A stretch of 64,000 nucleotides of DNA from Alkalibacterium putridalgicola (GCF_900109825.1 NZ_FOBL01000006.1:1-64000); one strand, 5' to 3'; shown: positions 44,743-54,857, counted from the stretch's first letter. The notes: a model not told the origin generated them from the sequence alone. Numbers and translations: made by a program.

Positions 44743-45877
44743 CTGAATAGCCTCCCACTTCTTCATCATAGCCCACAACTTCAATATTATCATCCGTTCC
44801 GATTATTTCAGTGCCATCATGGATATGCGCACCTTCGCCGATGATCGCTTTTTCGATTTTGACATTCTTGCCGATCACTGCATTCGGCATAACGAATGAA
44901 TCTTTGACAAGTGAGTTTTCACCAAGCTTTACGCTGTGAGAAAGGATGGAATGTTCCACTTCTCCTGCGATATAACAGCCGTCAGTGATCATCGAATCGG
45001 TCGCTTTTGCCCTTTCTGTCAGAAACTGCGGCGTTGTATTGGGATTGTTGGAATAGACACGCCAGCTTCTATCTCTGATGTCAAGTTCGTGTTTTGGATC
45101 AAGGAACTCCATATTGGCGCTCCATAAACTTTCAATGGTTCCAACGTCTTTCCAGTATCCTTCGAAGGAATAAGCATAGATCGCTTCGTTGTTTCTTAAG
45201 TAAGCCGGTATCACATGATGACCGAAGTCTGTGAGCTGTCTGTTTTTAGCCTGATTATCAACGAGATATTTCTTAAGAACCGGCCAGTCAAATATATAGA
45301 TCCCCATGGACGCCAAGTTCGATTTAGGATTCTCAGGTTTTTCCTGGAATTCGATGATACGATCCGTCTTATCTGTATTCATAACGCCGAACCGTGAAGC
45401 ATCTTCCCAGGGAACAGGCATGACTCCTACTGTCAGTGTAGCCTCCTGTTCTTTATGATAGTCCAGCATTTTCTGGTAATCCATTTTGTAAATATGATCG
45501 CCTGAAAGAATGACCACATACTCCGGATCTTTCCTGTCGATAAAGTCAATATTCTGGTATACCGCGTGAGCCGTTCCTTTAAAGAACTTCTCACCTTCCA
45601 TACTTGAGTAAGGCTGCAGAATCGTCGCTTCTCCGTTATGTCGGTTAAGCCCCCAGCTTGCCCCGTTGCCTACGTGATTGTTCAAGATCAGCGGCTGGTA
45701 CTGCGTAACGACCCCTACATTGTCGATTCCAGAATTTGCACAATTTGAAAGTGCAAAGTCGATAATGCGATAGTTCCCCCCAAAAGGAACAGCAGGTTTA
45801 GCGATCTGCTTTGTCAATTTTCCTAATCGCGACCCCTGTCCTCCGGCTAATATCATTGCGACTGTTTCAGTTTTCAT
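44732..45877 (-). CDS. glgC: Glucose-1-phosphate adenylyltransferase
   Basis: A 381-residue enzyme making ADP-glucose. It has the catalytic loop [26 protein letters not shown] (spread over about 9-34), the sugar-phosphate site LASMGIYIF and the C-terminal beta-helix. It is the regulated step of bacterial glycogen synthesis. It sits between glgB (51 bp upstream) and glgD (11-bp overlap). Confidence 0.95.
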   Translation of the reverse strand: MKTETVAMILAGGQGSRLGKLTKQIAKPAVPFGGNYRIIDFALSNCANSGIDNVGVVTQYQPLILNNHVGNGASWGLNRHNGEATILQPYSSMEGEKFFKGTAHAVYQNIDFIDRKDPEYVVILSGDHIYKMDYQKMLDYHKEQEATLTVGVMPVPWEDASRFGVMNTDKTDRIIEFQEKPENPKSNLASMGIYIFDWPVLKKYLVDNQAKNRQLTDFGHHVIPAYLRNNEAIYAYSFEGYWKDVGTIESLWSANMEFLDPKHELDIRDRSWRVYSNNPNTTPQFLTERAKATDSMITDGCYIAGEVEHSILSHSVKLGENSLVKDSFVMPNAVIGKNVKIEKAIIGEGAHIHDGTEIIGTDDNIEVVGYDEEVGGYSDEN

Positions 45878-45928
45878 TCTATTTCGGAAGTGTCAAATGA
45901 CCTTCCTTCCCTCCTTTAACTGAATTTT

Positions 45929-47842
45929 TTATTTTTTCGGCACACCGTAAACACGTTTCGGTTTCAGGACCACGACGCTGAGCGCCGGCAGTACGACTTC
46001 AAGTGCATAGTCTTTGTTATGAACGGTTTCTTCAGTCGTTTTAAAAACGCCTTGAGACGTCGTCCAAGTCCCTCCAAGTGATTCCCATTCCGTATTCCAG
46101 ACCTCTTCGTACTGTCCCTTGAAAGGTACGCCGACTTTAACGCTCTGTCTTTCTACAGGAACAAAGTTGCATAGGACAATAAGGAAATCTCTTGGCTTCT
46201 TGCCTTTACGCATAAAGAACAGCATCGTCTCATCAGCATTGTCTGCATCAAGGATCTCTGTACCGTCAGGCTGATGATCCACTTCCCAAAGCGCGCGATG
46301 CTCTTTGTAAAAGGCATTGAGCTGTTCTGTGAACGCTAAATGCTTCCTGTTCATAGGGTCTTCCAGACTGTTCCACTCAAGACCTTCTTGAAAGCGCCAC
46401 TCGAGGAACTGTCCGAATTCAGCTCCCATGAACTGAAGTTTCTTGCCGGGATGCATCATACGGTAAGATTCGATCGTTCTCAGTCCTGCAAACTGATTGT
46501 AGCGGTCCCCGAACATTTTGTGCATCATCGATTTCTTGCCGTGAACCACTTCATCGTGCGAAAACGGCAGGACATAATTTTCGTTGAATGTATACATAAA
46601 TGAAAAAGTGATCAGATTGAAATGATCTTTCCTGAACAAGGGATCCATTTCAAAGAAGCGAAGCGTATCATTCATCCATCCCATGTTCCACTTGTAGTTG
46701 AAGCCCAGTCCGCCTTCATGTACGGGATGGGTCACCTTTGGCCAGGCTGTACTTTCTTCGGCCATCATCAGAACATCCGGATGTCTTTCAAATATTTTTT
46801 TGTTTAAGGTCTGAATGAACGCGACCCCTGCCTTATTGACATTCGTGCCTTCATCGTTCGGTTTCCAAGGTCCCAGGTCATAGTCCAGGTATAGCATATT
46901 GCTGACCGCGTCGACGCGCAACCCATCCAGATGGAACTGTTCCAGCCAGAATAAGGCATTCGATATCAAATAACTGCGCACCTGACTTTTACCTAAATCA
47001 AAATTCAGTGTTCCCCATCGGTTGTTGTTCGCCTGGTTCGGGTCACTATACTCAAACTGAGGCGTCCCATCAAAATAAGCCAGTCCATAATCATTTCTAT
47101 TAAAATGACCCGGTACCCAGTCCATTATGACACCGATGTTTTCCTGGTGAGCCGTCTCCACAAAATCCTGTAACTCTTCGATCGTACCGTACTTGGACGA
47201 TAGTCCGAAAAACCCTGTGGCCTGATAACCCCAGCTTGCATCGAGTGGGTGTTCCATCAATGGCATAAACTCAATATGTGTATATCCCAGTTTTTTTACA
47301 TAAGGGATCAATTCCTGTTTCAATTCTTCGATCGTATACCATGAACCATCTTTATGGTGTTTCCATGAACTCAAATGAACTTCATATATATTCAAAGGAC
47401 GGTTGTAGATTTCCAGTCTTCTGCGATTAGCCATCCATAAGCCGTCTTTCCACTGTTTGGCTGGCAAATCTCTAACCACAGATGCGTCATTAGGTCTGAC
47501 CTCAAACTCATAGGCATACGGATCTATCTTATAGGCGACGGTTCCATCTGCCTGGATGACTTTGTATTTATAGCATTGACCCTTTTCAGGTCTTGAATCC
47601 TTAAGTCTGAACATGCCAGTTTCTTCGACTTTCTGCATCTCATCTAATTCAGACCAGTGATTAAAGTCTCCCACGAGATACACTGCCTGTGCATTCGGTG
47701 CCCAGACGGTAAAAACATAGCCATCCTCCACTTTTTTACACCCCATAGTGGTATAGCTGTCAAACTGTGTCCCCTCATTAAATAGATAATAAGATGCCAG
47801 ATCATTATTATCGTACTCTAATGTTTCTTTTTCCTCACTCAT
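45929..47842 (-). CDS. glgB: 1,4-alpha-glucan branching enzyme
   Basis: A 637-residue GH13 branching enzyme. The CBM48 domain (about 20-125, with FTVWAPNAQAVYLVGDFNHW) precedes the catalytic barrel with region II GLRVDAVSNMLYLDY (nucleophile Asp), region III MAEESTAWP (acid Glu) and region IV LPFSHDEVVHGK. The ATG at 47842 gives normal length and follows GGGGG; the longer frame start lacks support. First gene of the glg cluster. Its upstream region is shared with the divergent nfeD-floA operon. Confidence 0.94.
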   Translation of the reverse strand: MSEEKETLEYDNNDLASYYLFNEGTQFDSYTTMGCKKVEDGYVFTVWAPNAQAVYLVGDFNHWSELDEMQKVEETGMFRLKDSRPEKGQCYKYKVIQADGTVAYKIDPYAYEFEVRPNDASVVRDLPAKQWKDGLWMANRRRLEIYNRPLNIYEVHLSSWKHHKDGSWYTIEELKQELIPYVKKLGYTHIEFMPLMEHPLDASWGYQATGFFGLSSKYGTIEELQDFVETAHQENIGVIMDWVPGHFNRNDYGLAYFDGTPQFEYSDPNQANNNRWGTLNFDLGKSQVRSYLISNALFWLEQFHLDGLRVDAVSNMLYLDYDLGPWKPNDEGTNVNKAGVAFIQTLNKKIFERHPDVLMMAEESTAWPKVTHPVHEGGLGFNYKWNMGWMNDTLRFFEMDPLFRKDHFNLITFSFMYTFNENYVLPFSHDEVVHGKKSMMHKMFGDRYNQFAGLRTIESYRMMHPGKKLQFMGAEFGQFLEWRFQEGLEWNSLEDPMNRKHLAFTEQLNAFYKEHRALWEVDHQPDGTEILDADNADETMLFFMRKGKKPRDFLIVLCNFVPVERQSVKVGVPFKGQYEEVWNTEWESLGGTWTTSQGVFKTTEETVHNKDYALEVVLPALSVVVLKPKRVYGVPKK

Positions 47843-48090
47843 TAATATCCCCCTTTGTGAAAAGTATCCCCCTAAACCGTGTAAAAGAAAGGCTTTGACG
47901 ATTCCTATTATATTACCATTGTAACGTAACACCTATACTATACCAAACTTTTAATCTTGTGAATAGTTATCAATCGAAAGATTTTAACGAATCTTTAATC
48001 GGCCTTCCGACCGATGACAACCCTTTCTTAAAATGGTATGATGACGTTGTAAGATAGTTAGCGAAAATGAAGGAAGGAGGATTCAAACTA

Positions 48091-48690
48091 ATGGAAGGAT
48101 TACTACTAGGTTTAGGGTTTATAGGAGTCGCTGTCGCCATCCTCACGCCATTCTTCAAAAGCGGTGCCGGCCTCGCACTTATAAGCATTTCTGCTTATTT
48201 TTACTTTATCGGAACCGAGACATGGCTGCCGCTCGTGCTGTTTACAGCAGGACTTCTGCTCATTGTCTTTGAGATTTTCGTGCCGGAATTCGGCGCAGCT
48301 GGTATCATCGGGATCATACTTCTGATCTCAGGCCTCTATTTGACCATTGGAGATTTGGGTCAGACGATAAGGGATTTGAGTTTATCCGTAGTCATAACCG
48401 CCGGAGTCATCATCTATCTCATTAAAAATGGTTACTCATTGTCGAACGTCAATAAACTTGTGCTGCAGACCAACATGCAAAGTTCAAATAATAACAATGC
48501 AGCCGAAAAAGCAAAGGTTCATGTTGAAGACGAAGGTGTTGCTGTAACGCCGCTCCGCCCGTCTGGTAAAGTAACTTTTGGTGACGACCCCACTCTATAT
48601 GATGTATTAAGCACTGAGGGACACATATCAAAAGGAACAGCAGTAATCGTAGATAAAGTCAAAGGAACAAAGATAACCGTCAGAAAAAAA
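48091..48690 (+). CDS. NfeD-like membrane protein
   Basis: A 200-residue protein with four or five membrane segments (about 1-125) and a soluble C-terminal OB-fold NfeD domain (about 140-200: GKVTFGDDPTLYDVLSTEGHI spread over the barrel, GTAVIVDKVKGTKITVRK). It corresponds to B. subtilis YqeZ, the partner of flotillin-like FloA, although it lacks the N-terminal protease domain of long NfeD. The ATG at 48091 is 10 nt after GGAGG. The floA start follows 18 bp after this stop. Confidence 0.85.
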
Positions 48691-48708
48691 TAGATAGGAG
48701 AAATGACT

Positions 48709-49698
48709 ATGGATTTATTAGGTAACGGGTACATTGGTATCATCATAACCGCAGTAATCATATTAGTGCTGATCAGTATTTTCCTTCGTTTTGTCCCAGT
48801 CGGCTTATGGGTCACTGCGTACTTCTCAGGAGTAAAAGTAGGAATCGGCACTTTGGTCGGGATGAGGCTTCGTCAAGTCAGCCCTCATTCGATCATTCGC
48901 CCTCTGATCAAAGCCACTAAAGCAGGGCTTAATTTGTCAACAGACGAACTGGAAGCTCATTATCTGGCCGGAGGGAATGTCAACGCAGTGATCGATGCTT
49001 TGATTGCTTCTCACCGAGCTGAAATCGATCTGGAATTCGAAAAAGCCGCTGCGATCGACTTAGCAGGACGTAACGTTTTTGAAGCTGTTCAAGTCTCAGT
49101 CAATCCAAAAGTCATCGTGACTCCGGATATCGCTGCAGTAGCTAAAGACGGGATCGAAATCATTGCAAAAGCTAAAGTCACCGTACGCGCAAACATCGAA
49201 CGCTTGGTCGGTGGTGCGGGTGAAGACACGATCATCGCCCGTGTGGGTGAAGGTGTCGTTACGACCGTTGGTTCCGCCGAAAAGCACTCTGATGTATTGG
49301 AAAATCCGGATATGATCTCACAGACAGTCTTGGGCAAAGGCCTGGATGCCGGTACAGCTTTCGAGATCCTGTCCATTGATATCGCAGATGTGGACGTCGG
49401 TCGAAATATCGGTGCAAAACTTCAGACCGAACAGGCAGAAGCTGACAAGAATATCGCGCAGGCTAAAGCTGAAGAACGCCGCTCGATGGCTATCGCACAA
49501 GAACAGGAAATGCGTGCAGAAACTCAGAAAATGCGTGCCAAAGTGGTTGAAGCAGAAGCTGAAGTCCCTCTTGCAATGTCTGAAGCCTTGCGCAGCGGAA
49601 ATCTTGGTGTGATGGATTACTATAAAATGAAAAATGTGAATGCTGATACTGAAATGAGAACAGCTATATCCGGACAGTCATCTGAAGAAGAAGAGTGA
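48709..49698 (+). CDS. floA: Flotillin-like protein FloA
   Basis: A 329-residue flotillin-like scaffold (B. subtilis YqfA). One N-terminal membrane segment (about 5-28) is followed by the conserved [21 protein letters not shown] region, a PHB/SPFH-type domain and a helical Ala/Glu-rich C-terminal stretch (about 235-300: [16 protein letters not shown] and similar). FloA organises membrane microdomains. TAGGAG is 8 nt before the ATG at 48709. It is coupled to a small downstream membrane-protein gene. Confidence 0.93.
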   Translation: MDLLGNGYIGIIITAVIILVLISIFLRFVPVGLWVTAYFSGVKVGIGTLVGMRLRQVSPHSIIRPLIKATKAGLNLSTDELEAHYLAGGNVNAVIDALIASHRAEIDLEFEKAAAIDLAGRNVFEAVQVSVNPKVIVTPDIAAVAKDGIEIIAKAKVTVRANIERLVGGAGEDTIIARVGEGVVTTVGSAEKHSDVLENPDMISQTVLGKGLDAGTAFEILSIDIADVDVGRNIGAKLQTEQAEADKNIAQAKAEERRSMAIAQEQEMRAETQKMRAKVVEAEAEVPLAMSEALRSGNLGVMDYYKMKNVNADTEMRTAISGQSSEEEE

Positions 49699-50117
49699 TC
49701 GATATGCCTTTCGTATTTGCATGGATCATCCAGCTGCTCATCTTTTTCGCTATCGTTTCATCAGTCGCTGGTTTCTTCACTAGGCTCACTAAAAATGCTT
49801 CGAATCAGAAGCGCACTGATTATCAAGGTGAAGTAAAAGCGCCTATTGATTCGGCTGAACCCCCCCGACGAAATGAAAAAAGGACGAAGCAAAAAAGCAA
49901 TCGTCCAGTTCGGGAAGAAAAATACACACGAACACCAAGAGCCAGAGACACGGTACGAGAGACCCATAAACCTATGATCAAAGACGTCGTGACTATAAAA
50001 GACCCTTACCGAACGAAAGAGAAGAAAGTATCCACCTCTTTCAATCGAGACAGGCTTAAGGAAGCGATCGTCTATAAAGAAATATTAGACAAACCCGTAT
50101 CGATGCGTGACGATTAA
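49695..50117 (+). CDS. Small membrane-anchored basic protein behind floA
   Basis: A 140-residue protein (137 from ATG 49704). One membrane segment (about 6-27, [20 protein letters not shown]) is followed by a long hydrophilic tail rich in Lys, Arg and Thr that is probably disordered, with a short conserved-looking end [26 protein letters not shown] split over helices. GTG 49695 overlaps the floA stop (GTGA), so translation is coupled either way. It takes the place of YqfB in the B. subtilis yqeZ-yqfA-yqfB operon but I see no clear similarity. Function unknown; association with the FloA microdomain is inferred. Confidence 0.65.
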   Translation: MIDMPFVFAWIIQLLIFFAIVSSVAGFFTRLTKNASNQKRTDYQGEVKAPIDSAEPPRRNEKRTKQKSNRPVREEKYTRTPRARDTVRETHKPMIKDVVTIKDPYRTKEKKVSTSFNRDRLKEAIVYKEILDKPVSMRDD

Positions 50118-50128
50118 GCAAAACAAAT

Positions 50129-50182
50129 AAAAGCTTCAAACAGAAAAGACATTTTTCAGTCTTTTCTCGTTTGAAGCTTTTT
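50129..50182. terminator. Bidirectional terminator between convergent operons
   Basis: AAAGCTTCAAAC and GAAAAGAC pair with their complements over an 8-nt loop, giving a stem of about 20 bp flanked by A and T runs. Confidence 0.8.
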
Positions 50183-51141
50183 TATTCATCTGAATGAGCG
50201 ATAAAAAAATCTCTCTTGATTTCAATAAAACGTTCGATGTCTCTAAGTATTTGAAAAAGGATTGCCCGACTTTCAAATTCTTCTCGCGTTTCAGGCAGTT
50301 TTGACTGTCTGAAATGACGATAAAGCACTGAGATGCGTTCCAGCAGAGACAGTCCCGTGTTCTTTTCGTGCAGCTGCTTGGAGATCTCGTCGAAAAGTTC
50401 AGCCAGCGCGGTATTCTGATCCGTTTCAAGCCGGACGGCTGTTATATTCTCGATCATAACTTTCAATAGGTCCAGCTGTCTCTCCCTCATCTGAACGTAT
50501 TTGATATAGTAATCACTATTGTTAACCAGCTGATTTTCAAAATCCATCAAAGCGATCGTTTCTGTTTCGTCAATAAGACTCGCTAGACTACGCGCTTTAT
50601 TATTGAGAGCACGATGGGCGGCTTCGCCCAGGAGATAACTGTAGAACAGACTTAAGAACTGACGCAGTTCCTCCTCGATCAGTTCGACCTTCTGATTCAA
50701 ATCTTCTTCGTAAGAAGGCATCCACAAATTGAAAAGGATCGCAACAGCTGCTCCGATACCCATCAGAAGCAATCCGTTTATCTGCCAGTAGACAGCGATA
50801 CTTCCTGCCGTAACGAAATGCGTGACTAAAACGGAACAAGGTGCGATTCCCGACTGCAGATTGTACCTGTATGCAACGGGGACATAGAATAACAAATAGA
50901 GGCTGAATGTCAGCACAGAGAAGCCAAACAGATAAAAAATAACAGAGGCAATAAAAAAAGCGACTAAAGTTGACGCCAGTCGTTGGAATGCCGTAGTGAT
51001 CGATTCTTTTTTTGTGTCCAGAACACTAAGTATCGCAATGATCCCTGCTGCCAGCGGATACTCTAGACTGAGCAGTTGAGCGATCACTATCGATATCAGC
51101 GTAGCGAGGACTATTTTTATCGTTTTGAGCTTAATGGTCAT
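50182..51141 (-). CDS. Aromatic acid exporter-family membrane protein (FUSC-like)
   Basis: A 319-residue protein with an N-terminal half of about six membrane segments (5-150; LISIVIAQLLSLEYPLAAGIIAILSV and following) and a cytosolic helical C-terminal half (155-315). This is the ArAE_1 plus ArAE_1_C layout of Firmicute YqjA-like proteins, named by analogy with aromatic acid exporters; substrate not established. GGAGG is 9 nt before the ATG. It lies 56 bp behind the UbiB-family gene and ends in a shared terminator. Confidence 0.78.
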   Translation of the reverse strand: MTIKLKTIKIVLATLISIVIAQLLSLEYPLAAGIIAILSVLDTKKESITTAFQRLASTLVAFFIASVIFYLFGFSVLTFSLYLLFYVPVAYRYNLQSGIAPCSVLVTHFVTAGSIAVYWQINGLLLMGIGAAVAILFNLWMPSYEEDLNQKVELIEEELRQFLSLFYSYLLGEAAHRALNNKARSLASLIDETETIALMDFENQLVNNSDYYIKYVQMRERQLDLLKVMIENITAVRLETDQNTALAELFDEISKQLHEKNTGLSLLERISVLYRHFRQSKLPETREEFESRAILFQILRDIERFIEIKRDFFIAHSDE

Positions 51142-51197
51142 CCAGTTCGTCCTCCCTCAGCAGTTCAGATCACGCTTATGATTCGGCGTGACCTGGG

Positions 51198-52793
51198 TCA
51201 TAACGTTCCCGATTTGATGATCGATATCAACAGCCAAAGTCCCATAATGCCCGCACCGATAAAGATGATGATAGCAAAAATCGACACGCCGGCTGCTTCT
51301 GCCATTACGAAAATTATAGCTGAAGCAAGTATCAAAGCTGCGATAATGACCGCAAAGACCAAACGGTTGACCATTTTATTGACCTCACGCCATTTCTCTT
51401 CAAAATGCACAAGGTCGATATGCACCATCAGCCGCCCATTATTTACTGTATCCAGAGCCCGTTTCAGTGCAGACGGAAACTTAAGCGAGTCCGCCGCCAG
51501 CTTATAGGCCCCCATTTTCACTTTTGAAGCAGAGAAGGCTTCAAATATTTCAATATCGTCACTCGTTTTGATATAGTCTGATGCGATCTCCATTATATTG
51601 ATATCAGGGTGAAGATCCGTAACGACACCCTCTACGATAGTCAAAGTCTTCGCCAGCAGAATAAAGTCATTGGGCATGACCATTTTATATTTACGTGTGA
51701 CATGAAGGACATCTGAGAAGAATGTACTCAAGTTGATCTGACCAAAACTTTTTGAAATATACGTTTGATAGAAATCATCCAGATCTTCTGAAAATTCGAA
51801 CCGGTCAACCTTTTCTTTTGTAATCGCCATCTGTAAGAGCAGGTTCATCAGCTGATCGATATCTTCGAACACGATTGCCCGCATCATTTTGATCAAGTCT
51901 TTTTTCACTGCTTCCGACAGCTCGCCGACGATACCAAAGTCAATGAAAACAATTTTGTTATTGCTTAAGATGATGTTGCCGGGATGCGGATCACCATGGA
52001 AGTAACCGTCTTTAAATACCTGTGACAGGATCGAAAAGACAAGTTTTTCAGCAATGTCTTTTTTGACATAGCCCTCTTCTCTGATCTGCTGAAGATTCAG
52101 GCTCCTGATCCCGCTGACGTAATCCTCGACCAGGACACGCTTGGATGTATAAGGGAGATACGGTGTGGGCACGGTCACTGCATCGTTGTCTTTATTCAAA
52201 TGCTTGAATTTTATCAGTGCCTGACCCTCATTTCTGAAATCAAGCTCTCTCCGGGTCGTTTCTTCGATTTCCTTGAATGCCGCTTCCACATCGACCAGCA
52301 TTTCTTTCACTGTCTCCGGCGCCATAGATACGATACGAGAGAACAGTTTGATATCCCTTAAAAGATTTTCTTCGATTTCAGGACGCTGTACTTTTACAAC
52401 GACTTCTTCGCCCGTTACAAATCTTGCCCGGTGTACCTGCGCAACGGATGCGCTGGCGATCGGCTTTTCATCGACCCACTCGAACACATCATCGAGCGAC
52501 TCTTTGAATTCCTCGCGAAATATTCGCTTGATATCCGAGTAAGGAAACGGCGGTGCGTCATCTCTCAGCTTGGACATTTCGTTTATGTAACTTGGAGGCA
52601 GCAGATCCTGTCGTGTCGATATGATTTGACCGATCTTAATAAAACTCGGTCCCAGCTCCTCAAAAGCCAAACGGAGGTTTCTAGCATCCTGTTCCTTATG
52701 CTTGGTCCTCAGTCGGGTCCGGTAGATATGCCCGAAGCCATACGATGCCAGAACACTGGCAATTTCTCTTAAACGTTCGCGGTTGCTCTTCAA
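51198..52793 (-). CDS. UbiB/ABC1/AarF-family atypical kinase
   Basis: A 531-residue protein-kinase-like protein. Family marks: KxGQ motif in SFIKIGQIISTRQDLLP (about 50-66), Ala-rich loop ASASVAQVHRARF (about 112-124), catalytic/metal segment HGDPHPGNIILSNN (about 268-281) followed by VFIDFG. Two C-terminal membrane segments (about 470-525) anchor it. Family members are ATPases linked to quinone or isoprenoid lipid metabolism. It starts with TTG 52793, 7 nt after AGGAGG. A phasin-like gene lies 66 bp upstream and an aromatic acid exporter-like gene downstream. Confidence 0.88.
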   Translation of the reverse strand: MKSNRERLREIASVLASYGFGHIYRTRLRTKHKEQDARNLRLAFEELGPSFIKIGQIISTRQDLLPPSYINEMSKLRDDAPPFPYSDIKRIFREEFKESLDDVFEWVDEKPIASASVAQVHRARFVTGEEVVVKVQRPEIEENLLRDIKLFSRIVSMAPETVKEMLVDVEAAFKEIEETTRRELDFRNEGQALIKFKHLNKDNDAVTVPTPYLPYTSKRVLVEDYVSGIRSLNLQQIREEGYVKKDIAEKLVFSILSQVFKDGYFHGDPHPGNIILSNNKIVFIDFGIVGELSEAVKKDLIKMMRAIVFEDIDQLMNLLLQMAITKEKVDRFEFSEDLDDFYQTYISKSFGQINLSTFFSDVLHVTRKYKMVMPNDFILLAKTLTIVEGVVTDLHPDINIMEIASDYIKTSDDIEIFEAFSASKVKMGAYKLAADSLKFPSALKRALDTVNNGRLMVHIDLVHFEEKWREVNKMVNRLVFAVIIAALILASAIIFVMAEAAGVSIFAIIIFIGAGIMGLWLLISIIKSGTL

Positions 52794-52859
52794 GTGTCTG
52801 CCTCCTTTCTTTAAGCTGAAAAGAGGTGCTGACCAAGGAAATGATCAACACCACCCACC

Positions 52860-53162
52860 TTATGCATCAGTAGATTTATTATCCAGCTTTCTTTCCAGTT
52901 CTTTAACTTTTTCTTCCAAATCATCGATATCCTGTCTCTGTGCCACATTCATTTCAAGCAGTACAGCTTCCAGAGTCTCTTTATCTTCCGAAGTGAGAGT
53001 ATTGTTTTTCTTCTGCAGCAATTCTTCTGTCAGCTTTTTACCTTCAGATACGGTCAATTTACCACGACTGACTAACTTATCTACCTGTTCCACTGCTTTT
53101 TCGGCTGCAATGGCAGTAGATCCAACGCCGATCAATAATGCTTTTTTAATATCTTCCAACAT
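52860..53162 (-). CDS. Phasin-like small coiled-coil protein
   Basis: A 100-residue protein with an amphipathic or weakly hydrophobic start (DIKKALLIGVGSTAIAAEKA, about 3-22), a SRGKLTVSEGKKLTEELL motif and a C-terminal coiled coil (about 60-95, ending DLEEKVKELERKL). This is the small phasin-like family often found next to AarF/UbiB genes in Firmicutes; it resembles PHA granule proteins in shape, but no PHA genes are present. AAAGGGG precedes ATG 53162. Confidence 0.7.
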   Translation of the reverse strand: MLEDIKKALLIGVGSTAIAAEKAVEQVDKLVSRGKLTVSEGKKLTEELLQKKNNTLTSEDKETLEAVLLEMNVAQRQDIDDLEEKVKELERKLDNKSTDA

Positions 53163-53248
53163 AAAATAACCCCTTTCCATGATTTACATATTCATTATAA
53201 CATTCATTTATTCTTATGTCAGATAATAACTGAGGCGCTCAGGTGAAA

Positions 53249-54160
53249 TTATGGGACAATATTTCCAGCAGCGCGATAAATGCTGTACCATTCTTCCCGA
53301 GTCATCTTAACGCCCGATGCTTTAGCGTAGTTTCTTATGCGCTCAGGTGTCATCGTTCCAAGGATGACCTGCATCTTAGCCGGGAGTCTTAATATCCAGG
53401 CAATAGCCATTGCTTCATTATCCAGGTCATAAATCTTGCCGATTTCTGATAGTTTGTCATTCACTTCTTTGTATTCAGGATTATTCAAGAATACGCCTTT
53501 TTCAGCATGAACCGGTGACCATGGCTGGACAGTCATATCATTGACTCGACTATAATCCAGAATAGCACGGTCGTGATCGATCGAGTTCTCATTTTTTGTA
53601 TTGACATGGATCCCGGCATCGACCATGCCTGTATGCATGACACTGAACTGCAGCTGATTAGTAATCAGTTCCTGGTCGATATATTTTTTCAGCAGTTCGA
53701 TCTGCAGCGGGCTATGGTTGCTCACACCGAAATGTTTCACTTTCCCTGAAGAATGCAAGGCATTGAATGCTTCCGCAACTTCTTCCGGTTCTACAAGTGC
53801 ATCCGGGCGATGAAGCAGCAGCACATCTAAGTAATCTGTGTCAAGACGCTTTAGTGAGCCTTCTACCGTAGAAACGATATGTTCCTTAGAAAAGTCAAAG
53901 AATCCTGAACGGATGCCTGCTTTTGACTGGAGAAGGATATCCTCTCGTTTGATGGATGTTTTCTTCAAGGCCTCTGAGAACCTCTGTTCAGATTCTCCTT
54001 TGCCATATATATCTGCATGGTCATAAAAATTGATGCCTTCTTCATAAGCTGTCTCGATAACTTCTGCGGCATTATCTGGATCCAGTTTATCCATTCGCAT
54101 GCAGCCTAAAGCGATTTCAGAAACATCTAGATCCGATTTGCCTAACTTGATTTTTTTCAC
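53249..54160 (-). CDS. Aldo/keto reductase
   Basis: A 303-residue NADPH-dependent TIM-barrel reductase of the YdhF type. Catalytic residues are visible: Asp and Tyr in NFYDHADIYGKGESE, Lys in LQSKAG and His in LLLHRPDAL. C-terminal coenzyme site reads ILGTMTPERIRNYAKAS. The carbonyl substrate is unknown. It is divergent from spx and shares a 286-bp upstream region holding two palindromes. Confidence 0.9.
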   Translation of the reverse strand: MKKIKLGKSDLDVSEIALGCMRMDKLDPDNAAEVIETAYEEGINFYDHADIYGKGESEQRFSEALKKTSIKREDILLQSKAGIRSGFFDFSKEHIVSTVEGSLKRLDTDYLDVLLLHRPDALVEPEEVAEAFNALHSSGKVKHFGVSNHSPLQIELLKKYIDQELITNQLQFSVMHTGMVDAGIHVNTKNENSIDHDRAILDYSRVNDMTVQPWSPVHAEKGVFLNNPEYKEVNDKLSEIGKIYDLDNEAMAIAWILRLPAKMQVILGTMTPERIRNYAKASGVKMTREEWYSIYRAAGNIVP

Positions 54161-54258
54161 ATTGAACCCTCCATATATATGATACTTACATTGTACTCTC
54201 TTTATAAGTCAATTGCTAAACTTACACAAATCAGTTAAATTAATCTAAAAAAATAATG

Positions 54259-54322
54259 TGACAGAAATGTGTCAAAACGGTTACTTATATTAAATTAGCT
54301 TATTTGTGACAGAAAAGTGTCA
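54259..54322. promoter_or_regulatory. Paired TGACA-N6-TGTCA palindromes between akr and spx
   Basis: Two 16-bp palindromes, at 54259-54274 and 54307-54322, both have TGACA-GAAANG-TGTCA and share flanking bases (GTGACAG to GTGTCAAA). They lie in the divergent intergenic region, 48 bp apart. The second ends 7 bp before a -35 candidate for spx. They look like operators for a dimeric regulator, identity unknown. Confidence 0.6.
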
Positions 54323-54329
54323 AATAGTA

Positions 54330-54357
54330 TTGCATTTATTTTCAAATACTCTAAAAT
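54330..54357 (+). promoter_or_regulatory. Probable promoter of spx
   Basis: TTGCAT (54330-54335) and TAAAAT (54352-54357) are 16 bp apart, about 90 bp before the spx start. A further imperfect palindrome (GTAAC-AAAAT-GTTCAC) lies near the expected start of transcription. Confidence 0.5.
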
Positions 54358-54446
54358 AGAAATTGTAACAAAATGTTCACACTTTTCTGAAATCTTAAAT
54401 CGAGTACATATACTCACACTTGGACTTTTGAAAGGAGTCATAACCA

Positions 54447-54857
54447 ATGATCACATTATACGTCTCTCCGAGCTGTACATCGTGTCGAAAGGCAAAGGCC
54501 TGGTTAGAGGAACAGGAGTTACCCTTCAATGAAAAGAATATATTCCACGAACCCTTAACAAAACAGGAGATCAAGCAGATACTTAGTCTAACTGAAGAAG
54601 GGACAAGCGAACTCATCTCTTATCGCTCGCAGGCTTATATGTCACTGACGCTAGACATAGAAGATCTGTCAATGAACGAACTGCTGGAATTATTCACTGA
54701 GCAGCCTAGCCTGATCCGCCGTCCCATCATTATGGATGACAGACGACTTCAGATCGGCTATAACGAGGAAGAGATCCGCTGCTTCCTTCCACGCAAAGTA
54801 AGAGAAATCGAACTGGCTGAAATTCATCGTCAATTAGCTATCGAAGATTCCGCATAG
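54447..54857 (+). CDS. spx: Spx/ArsC-family regulator
   Basis: A 136-residue Spx protein that binds the RNA polymerase alpha C-terminal domain and redirects transcription under thiol stress. The redox switch CTSC is intact (C10, C13), and the RPI motif (IRRPIIMDDRRLQIGYNEEEI spread over 90-110) is present. The tail IEDSA replaces the usual LAN-type ClpXP degron-like end. AAAGGAG precedes the ATG. Lactobacillales often carry several Spx paralogues, so this may be one of a set. Confidence 0.92.
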   Translation: MITLYVSPSCTSCRKAKAWLEEQELPFNEKNIFHEPLTKQEIKQILSLTEEGTSELISYRSQAYMSLTLDIEDLSMNELLELFTEQPSLIRRPIIMDDRRLQIGYNEEEIRCFLPRKVREIELAEIHRQLAIEDSA

